64,000 nucleotides of DNA from assembly GCF_014237835.1 (NCBI RefSeq), contig NZ_JACJVI010000016.1, forward strand, positions 1 through 64,000, in the 5' to 3' direction. Under the pieces are notes generated by a model. The model did not search any database and had not been told where the DNA came from. It saw nothing but the letters and a program-made list of their open reading frames with translations. The translations under genes and the position numbers were made by a program. Of this stretch, positions 58,734 to 64,000 are shown piece by piece. Source of the DNA: Rhizobium sp. AQ_MP. Lineage in GTDB: Bacteria > Pseudomonadota > Alphaproteobacteria > Rhizobiales > Rhizobiaceae. Numbering within the stretch: position 1 is the stretch's first letter; each line of letters starts with the position of its first letter.

Positions 58734-61244
58734 CTAGAAAGAGACTGCATCAGTCCACCGGATCAGCGGATCGATGCTTCTGTTCGGAAAAACGTAAGGC
58801 TGGCCATTCACGCAAAGACCGTTGGTCCACTCGAGACTGAGAAGAGGCCCATCGGCTTGATGTACAAGCGCGCGCTGTCCGTCGTCAGCCAGTTCGAGAC
58901 GAGTCTTGATCAGCCTCGATCGGAAGCGCCTTAGAGCGTCAGGGTTAACACCTTCGCCGACCACCGCGCACCACGCGACATCAGTTCCCTGCGCACGAAA
59001 CTCGATGCCCGCGCCGGGGCCGGTTTCGACGGGCATTATGGGACGTGTGGCCGTCAGGGCAGCAAGTCCGTGACCGCATTTCAGCACAATCCAGTTGTCT
59101 TCGAGGATCACCTGATCGAACGCATTTCGCTCCACATAGGCGTGCGTGAAAGGAAGCCGTGCATCCGCACCGAGGTCATAGAGCAAAAGGCCTACATTGC
59201 CGTATTGCGCGGCCCGCGGCATGGCACCATTGCCGGCCCAATAGGAGGGCCGCTGGTGGCCCCACGGGTCGTCTTCTCCGGGGTGGTTGACGAAGGCCTT
59301 GGCCAGCGGATGTGCGGCAAATCGTATGTCCAGAATGTGCTGCTGGTGGCCGCGCCCACCGGCTTTTCCATCCATGGTCGACGACAGCTGCACGGCCGCA
59401 GTCTTGTAAAGGACGAGCCGGGCCGCTTCGTCATGACCTTGGACATAATGGGCGGTCACGGCCTTCCCTGCCGGCGGATCGACGACGTCCTGTATTCCGA
59501 CCGGCGGCGCGTAACACCCCGCAGCGAACATCGGCAACGCCGCGACGCCATCATTGAGCCAACCCTGCCCGAAGGCGACCGTGGCAAACGGCGCGAGCTC
59601 CGTCAGCGGCCCGGCGCGCAACTCCTTGTCGTAAGCACGCCCCATGGTGCCGGCGGGGACGCCGCCAAGCGTATGCAGACCGATCATCAGGAACAGGCGG
59701 TCGAGTAGCTTGCATGCCCGCTCCCGGATCGCCCCGTCCGCGAGGTGCTCCAGCGCCAGCAGCCCGATGAAATCAATCGGATAATAGGCCGCCGAATTCC
59801 ATTCGGCGAGACCATGCGCCTCGACGGAATCGAACCAGCGCATGAGACGGTCATGCGCCAGGGAAGCCTGCTCCCTTCCCATGCGGCCGGAGCATTCGAA
59901 GCGCTGACCCGGAAACAGACGGCCGGCCAGATACTGAGAGACATGGAAGCAGAGCACATGGTTCTCGCTCCAGAACCACATCACGTCATTGCCTGGCTCA
60001 TCGACCCAATAGCGGTAATTGAGAATGGTTCGGTCGATCTCCGCCATCAGATCGGCGGGAACGCGGTCACGATAATCTGCCGCGACCCACAGAAGGGGTA
60101 CCATGACGAAATCCGAGCAGTCTCGCCGCTCATCGATCGCCGCAACCGTGCTGCCGATGATTTCGCGGAATTCGTCGTCAACCGGACGACCAGCAGAAAG
60201 AGCCGCGATTGCCCGACCGGCGCGCATCTCGCCATGGCTCGCCATATACGCGAGTGCCACGGCCTTGCGCTCGGCCAGCGAGAGACCCCGCATGTCCTGC
60301 GGCGCATCCTTGAAGGTTGCGAAAGCAATGTTGCGTTCGACACGGGTCTGACCGACCGAGAACGTCAGGTTGAGCGCATGATAGGCATCCGGCAACGACT
60401 GTGCTCCGTCGAGGATCAGCTGTCGTTGCCCCGCCTTCAGCGTAGCTTGCGCATCGAGCAGTGGTGGTGTGCCACGCATATGCACACTGGGAAGAATCTT
60501 TGCCCTGACGTCGACATCTGTTCCAGCTGTCATGCCAAACTCGAGGACCATTCGCCCATCGCTCACATGCATCGGGTCCGGCCGCACATCGGTTGCCAGA
60601 GCCTTGAGCAGACCGATCGTCTCCGGCGAGACGTCAATCGGCAGCTGCGCGTGTAGCGTCATGTCGCCCAGATAGGTCAATTCGAAAAACCAGAGCGCAT
60701 CCCGCTCTGCCAGTTCCTCGGTCAACACCACGACGTCGCTGCCATCCGCCCTAAGCGGAAGCACAATTTCCGTGATGCTTTCCTTGTTACGCTTGAAGGG
60801 CTCGAATCTGGCTGCAAGTAGCCCGTCCACCCAGATATGCACCCCGCCACAGGTCGCAAGCCTGAAACGTTGCAGACCGGAAAGCCCGGGTTTCAGCCTT
60901 GTCCGCAGCCAGCGCGACAGACGCGTCGGTCGATGCCAGAAGTCGGAGAATTCGACGCGCCGGTTGAAGCCCGGGAGATAAAGCCCCGTCACCTGAAAGT
61001 CGCTTCTGAACTCGACCGTTCGCGCCGCAACCTCCTTCCAGAGTGCCACACGGCATGGAAGATCCCCGACATCAACGAAGCCATTGATGAAACGGTAATT
61101 CACCCGGTCTTCCGCCAGAGCGGGCTCGCCGGGATAATAGGTCTGGACGATTTCGCTCATCGCCCAGGCGGTGACGGAGCCGCCGGGTTCGACCAGGAAA
61201 CCCTGGGCTTCGGATATACGCTCGGCAGCAGAAACCTTGTTCAT
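58734..61244 (-). CDS. Large unrecognised protein of a carbohydrate operon
   Basis: An 836 aa protein without a signal peptide. The first ~330 residues look beta-rich (GGVHIWVDGLLAARFEPFKRN, SVTEIV-like strands). The middle (about 340-600) looks like an alpha/alpha toroid and has VMWFWSENHVLCFHVSQYLAG and GLAEWNSAAYYPIDFIGLLAL, a pattern reminiscent of uronate lyases and related toroid enzymes. The C-terminal part is beta-rich again. A polysaccharide-lyase-like or glycosidase role fits the neighbours but is inference; no known family could be assigned by eye. Its ATG overlaps the stop of the HAD fusion gene by 4 nt. Confidence 0.82.
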   Translation of the reverse strand: MNKVSAAERISEAQGFLVEPGGSVTAWAMSEIVQTYYPGEPALAEDRVNYRFINGFVDVGDLPCRVALWKEVAARTVEFRSDFQVTGLYLPGFNRRVEFSDFWHRPTRLSRWLRTRLKPGLSGLQRFRLATCGGVHIWVDGLLAARFEPFKRNKESITEIVLPLRADGSDVVVLTEELAERDALWFFELTYLGDMTLHAQLPIDVSPETIGLLKALATDVRPDPMHVSDGRMVLEFGMTAGTDVDVRAKILPSVHMRGTPPLLDAQATLKAGQRQLILDGAQSLPDAYHALNLTFSVGQTRVERNIAFATFKDAPQDMRGLSLAERKAVALAYMASHGEMRAGRAIAALSAGRPVDDEFREIIGSTVAAIDERRDCSDFVMVPLLWVAADYRDRVPADLMAEIDRTILNYRYWVDEPGNDVMWFWSENHVLCFHVSQYLAGRLFPGQRFECSGRMGREQASLAHDRLMRWFDSVEAHGLAEWNSAAYYPIDFIGLLALEHLADGAIRERACKLLDRLFLMIGLHTLGGVPAGTMGRAYDKELRAGPLTELAPFATVAFGQGWLNDGVAALPMFAAGCYAPPVGIQDVVDPPAGKAVTAHYVQGHDEAARLVLYKTAAVQLSSTMDGKAGGRGHQQHILDIRFAAHPLAKAFVNHPGEDDPWGHQRPSYWAGNGAMPRAAQYGNVGLLLYDLGADARLPFTHAYVERNAFDQVILEDNWIVLKCGHGLAALTATRPIMPVETGPGAGIEFRAQGTDVAWCAVVGEGVNPDALRRFRSRLIKTRLELADDGQRALVHQADGPLLSLEWTNGLCVNGQPYVFPNRSIDPLIRWTDAVSF

Positions 61245-62518
61245 GCTGCGCCCTCATCCGGCTCGACCGCCGCCGCCGGAAGCGCAAGCTCGATTTTCTC
61301 GAGAAGACCCGGCAGTTGGGCTATCTGCCTGATCGTCAAGCGCGGGCGCTCGTGGCGGTGCTTCGGCTTGTGGGTTCGGCGTAGCGACCATGCGAGAAAG
61401 ACGCTGATCAGACCGAAGCGGTTGGCACCGAGAATGTCGCGCTCGAGATTATTGCCGACCATCACCGTGCGCGCTCGGTCGCTGTCTGAAAGGCCGAGAG
61501 CCTCAAATGCGGCCGCAAACATCTTGGGCGACGGCTTCAGTTCACCCACATCTCCTGAAATGACATGGGCCTCGAAGTGGGACCAAAGCCCGTGCTGTCC
61601 GAGCAGGTTCTCGAACGTGGCGCGAGGACCATCGGCGACCAGCGCCAGACGGTGCCCGGACCTAGCCAACTCCTGCAGCATGGCATCGGCACCGGGAATG
61701 AGCCTGCCGGACACGACGACATCGGTTCCCGGCTGCTTGACCTCGGTCGACTCGTCGATCAACGTGTCACCGCAGTCGAGGAACACGGCAGCGAGATGTG
61801 GCACGGTTTTAGGCAAAGACGCCGCCAGCGAGGCGAAACGCTGCGGGACCCAAGATTTGAGCCTGCGCCAAGGCACAAGCGCCGGCTCGGCGGCCACCGG
61901 CAACTCGGCAAACCTCCAGACCGGCTTGAACGCCGCTCGTTTCAAAAAGAGACGCGCGAGGCGGATTTCATAGCGCGACGCGGAGATCAGTCCGGCATTC
62001 GAAAACAGGTTCGAAAGGTGGATACCTTCCTCGCCGGCGAAGGGACCGCACATCGCATCGACCAAGGCGCCAGCTTGCTCCCGCATCGCCTTCGGGCAGG
62101 GCCAGTGCGCATGTTTTCCGGGCTCCACAAATACAGCCGGTCGGGCTCCCTGAAGGGGAACGGAACCATCCGACCGACGCATCTTCAGCCGTGCGCCGTG
62201 ACGCGATGCCTCCACCCGGACGACCGCGCCATCGGCATCGAGATGGACCCAGACATGCTCCAGGTCGTAGAGGTGCTGGATATCCCAATCATACCATATC
62301 GCATATTCGATCACGGTTCCCCGGCCGGGGCGGATCTGGAACTTTGACGAAACGGATTTGGCCGGCTCGCGATAGAGCGTGTAACCGATGGCAACCGGAG
62401 CGAAGGGCTCGTTCAAATCGAGGTGCAAGATCGGCCGGTGTCGCGTCGCAAGGCCGTGATCGGCCTCACCCGTGTGGGTCGAAGGGAAATCGAATAGAGA
62501 TGGACCAAGAGCATTCAT
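61241..62518 (-). CDS. HAD-superfamily hydrolase with an unrecognised N-terminal domain
   Basis: About 425 aa. The C-terminal ~200 residues are a HAD hydrolase: VFLDCGDTLID (nucleophile), LALVADGPRATF, GELKPSPKMF and VMVGNNLERDILGANRFGL. The N-terminal half carries AIWYDWDIQHLYDLEHVWV, then VEASRHGARLK and VFVEPGKHAHWPC, a compact His/Asp-rich domain I do not recognise. The ATG at 62518 shares one base with the stop of the ABC gene (TGATGA). Longer readings overlap that gene and are rejected. Fusion of a phosphatase-like domain with a possible sugar-binding module is unusual. Substrate unknown. Confidence 0.85.
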   Translation of the reverse strand: MNALGPSLFDFPSTHTGEADHGLATRHRPILHLDLNEPFAPVAIGYTLYREPAKSVSSKFQIRPGRGTVIEYAIWYDWDIQHLYDLEHVWVHLDADGAVVRVEASRHGARLKMRRSDGSVPLQGARPAVFVEPGKHAHWPCPKAMREQAGALVDAMCGPFAGEEGIHLSNLFSNAGLISASRYEIRLARLFLKRAAFKPVWRFAELPVAAEPALVPWRRLKSWVPQRFASLAASLPKTVPHLAAVFLDCGDTLIDESTEVKQPGTDVVVSGRLIPGADAMLQELARSGHRLALVADGPRATFENLLGQHGLWSHFEAHVISGDVGELKPSPKMFAAAFEALGLSDSDRARTVMVGNNLERDILGANRFGLISVFLAWSLRRTHKPKHRHERPRLTIRQIAQLPGLLEKIELALPAAAVEPDEGAA

Positions 62519-63564
62519 CAGTTGGCGACCCCGACAAGATCCAGGCTCTCTGCGTGATGGCAGCGCACCTGCCGGCCACCAGTCACGGTCCTGAGTTCGG
62601 GGGTCTGCTTGTGGCAAGCCTCGTCGGCATAGGCACAGCGCGGATGGAAGGGACAACCGCTCGGCACATTCATGGCATCCGCGATCTCGCCCTTCAGCGG
62701 CACGCGCTTGCGGGCGCGATTGCCACGCGGGTCAGGTTGCGGCACCGCCGCCAGAAGCGCTTCCGTGTACGGATGCAGCGGCTTGGCAAACATCTCTTCC
62801 GTCGGTCCGACCTCCATGAGGCGGCCTAGATACATGACACCGACACGGTCCGAGATGTGCTCGACCATGCCAAGGTCATGCGTGATGAAGAGATAGGTGA
62901 GGCCCAGCTTTTCCTGCAGATCCTGCATCAGGTTGATGTTCTGGGCGGCGACGGAGACGTCGAGCGCTGAGACCGCTTCGTCGGCTGCGATAAAGCTTGG
63001 GTTGAGGGCAAGCGCCCGCGCGATGCCGATGCGTTGGCGCTGGCCGCCGGAGAAGGCGTGGGGATAGCGCAAGATGTATTCGGGCCGGAGGCCGACGAGA
63101 CCCAGCAATTCCGCCACGCGGTCCTTGATCTCCGCTGGGGTTCCCATGCCGTGAATGACGAGAGGCTCTCCGACAAGATCAAGCAGACGCATGCGGGGGT
63201 TGAGAGACGAATAGGGATCCTGGAAGATCATCTGCATTTCGCGCCGGATCGACCGCATCTCACGATCCCCGAGCCGGGTAATGTCGACGACCTCCCCGCT
63301 TGCACGCCGAAACAGGATCTCGCCTCCGGTCAGATCGTAGGCGCGCAGGATCAGCCTTGCGATCGACGATTTGCCGGAGCCGCTTTCCCCAACCAGGCCG
63401 AAGGTCTCCCCCTTCCGGATATCGAAGGAGATGTCGTCCACCGCCTTGATTGTCGCAACTTCTCGACGCTTCCAGCCCTCGTAGATCGGGAAATACTTCT
63501 TCACGCCACGAACCGAGATCAATGTGCCCTCGTCGAGGGGAGTGTGAGGCGACATCAGCATCAT
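62518..63564 (-). CDS. Peptide/oligosaccharide ABC transporter ATP-binding protein (OppF/DppF type)
   Basis: A 348 aa ATPase with Walker [16 protein letters not shown], signature [15 protein letters not shown], Walker [13 protein letters not shown] and the C-terminal oligopeptide/dipeptide extension with four Cys ([16 protein letters not shown]). That extension marks the Opp/Dpp/Nik group, which in rhizobia often imports oligosaccharides. It overlaps the second ATPase gene by 4 nt. With the GH88 enzyme downstream, an unsaturated uronate oligosaccharide is a likely cargo. Confidence 0.93.
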   Translation of the reverse strand: MMLMSPHTPLDEGTLISVRGVKKYFPIYEGWKRREVATIKAVDDISFDIRKGETFGLVGESGSGKSSIARLILRAYDLTGGEILFRRASGEVVDITRLGDREMRSIRREMQMIFQDPYSSLNPRMRLLDLVGEPLVIHGMGTPAEIKDRVAELLGLVGLRPEYILRYPHAFSGGQRQRIGIARALALNPSFIAADEAVSALDVSVAAQNINLMQDLQEKLGLTYLFITHDLGMVEHISDRVGVMYLGRLMEVGPTEEMFAKPLHPYTEALLAAVPQPDPRGNRARKRVPLKGEIADAMNVPSGCPFHPRCAYADEACHKQTPELRTVTGGRQVRCHHAESLDLVGVAN

Positions 63565-64000
63565 GCAAACTCCGCCGCGGAGACGATCTGCCCCGCGAAA
63601 TGGCAGCGGGCGCTTTGGCCGCTGGCGAACTGGATATTGTCAGGGACTGTCGTGTCACAGAGTCCCGCCACCCCATGCAGGCAGCGCGGATGGAAGGAAC
63701 AGCCGGTCGGGACGTTGTAGGGATCAGGCACGACGCCGGCGATGGTGCGCAGGCGGTTGCCATGGCTCTTGCCGAGTCGCGGGATCGATTGCAGCAAGGC
63801 CTGGGTATAGGGGTGTTTCGGCTCGTAGAAGATCTCGTCCACCGTGCCGGTTTCGACCACGCGCCCGAGATACATCACGGCCACGCGATCGGCGATGTCT
63901 GCGACAACGCCGAAGTTATGGGTGATGAAGACGATCGCCATCCCGAGCTCCTGCTGAAGCGATTTCAGCAATTCGAGGATCTGCGCCTCCGTCGTCACAT
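63561..64000 (-). CDS. Peptide/oligosaccharide ABC transporter ATP-binding protein (OppD/DppD type), partial
   Basis: The last ~146 residues of a second ATPase; the gene continues beyond the right edge. Visible are [15 protein letters not shown] (D-loop region), [20 protein letters not shown] (H-loop) and the extension [20 protein letters not shown]. It forms the heterodimer partner of the 62518 ATPase. Permease and binding-protein genes are expected just outside the window. Confidence 0.9.
   Translation of the reverse strand, partial: VTTEAQILELLKSLQQELGMAIVFITHNFGVVADIADRVAVMYLGRVVETGTVDEIFYEPKHPYTQALLQSIPRLGKSHGNRLRTIAGVVPDPYNVPTGCSFHPRCLHGVAGLCDTTVPDNIQFASGQSARCHFAGQIVSAAEFA

Overview
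The window looks like chromosomal DNA of an alphaproteobacterium of the order Hyphomicrobiales, probably Rhizobiaceae (Rhizobium/Agrobacterium-like). This rests on gene content: ExoD, a BA14K-family protein, HWE/HisKA_2 histidine kinases, TRAP and TctABC transporters, an ECF sigma/anti-sigma pair, generally high G+C, and a WreU/WreV/WreQ-like polysaccharide module. No rRNA, tRNA, CRISPR array, prophage or insertion sequence was recognised.

Layout. (1) 113-9864, all minus strand: a surface-polysaccharide locus. It has a GT2-GtrA lipid-linked sugar transferase, GT39, GT25, an O-antigen ligase/polymerase, GT4, an initiating sugar-phosphate transferase, a membrane nucleotide-sugar 4,6-dehydratase and an SDR reductase. 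The left end is visibly poorer in G+C. (2) 10438-13758: ExoD, ECF sigma and anti-sigma factor, a Bax-inhibitor-1 family protein and small membrane proteins. (3) 13933-28178, minus strand: a type I secretion operon led by a giant (2966 aa) tandem animal-type heme peroxidase with RTX repeats. It is followed by its ABC exporter, a 736 aa RTX protein with a possible N-terminal membrane anchor, and the HlyD-type adaptor. A NarL/LuxR-type two-component pair (28499-30641) lies next to it and may control it. The peroxidase resembles the MopA-type Mn(II)-oxidising / peroxicin group. (4) 30957-42191: a sugar-acid (aldonate) catabolic island. It contains an EamA transporter, a TRAP transporter, an FAH-family enzyme, a FadR-type GntR regulator, an FAD-linked 2-hydroxyacid dehydrogenase, a DenD-like dehydrogenase, a 3-hydroxyacid dehydrogenase and an IlvD/Edd dehydratase. 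Three matching palindromes of the type TTGTC-N-GACAA at its promoters suggest one local regulon. (5) 42307-46904: a BA14K protein, a LOV (blue-light type) histidine kinase overlapping a single-domain response regulator, a second PAS-HWE kinase, and a small protein. (6) 47045-50008: a TctABC tricarboxylate transporter. (7) 50259-56824: a probable operon with a two-subunit Na+/solute symporter, a cNMP/CBS/DUF294 nucleotidyltransferase, a membrane protein, and a membrane-anchored, sensor-kinase-like protein fused to a DEDDh 3'-5' exonuclease. (8) 57121-64000: a DCC-family protein, then an operon with a peptide-type ABC importer, a HAD fusion protein, an unrecognised 836 aa protein and a GH88/105 unsaturated glucuronyl hydrolase, probably for uptake and breakdown of uronate-containing (pectin-like) oligosaccharides.

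The most interesting parts are the self-contained secreted tandem peroxidase system with its divergent regulator region, the sensor-exonuclease/symporter operon, and the oligosaccharide operon built around two unrecognised proteins. All assignments come from reading motifs and gene context by eye. No database search was run.
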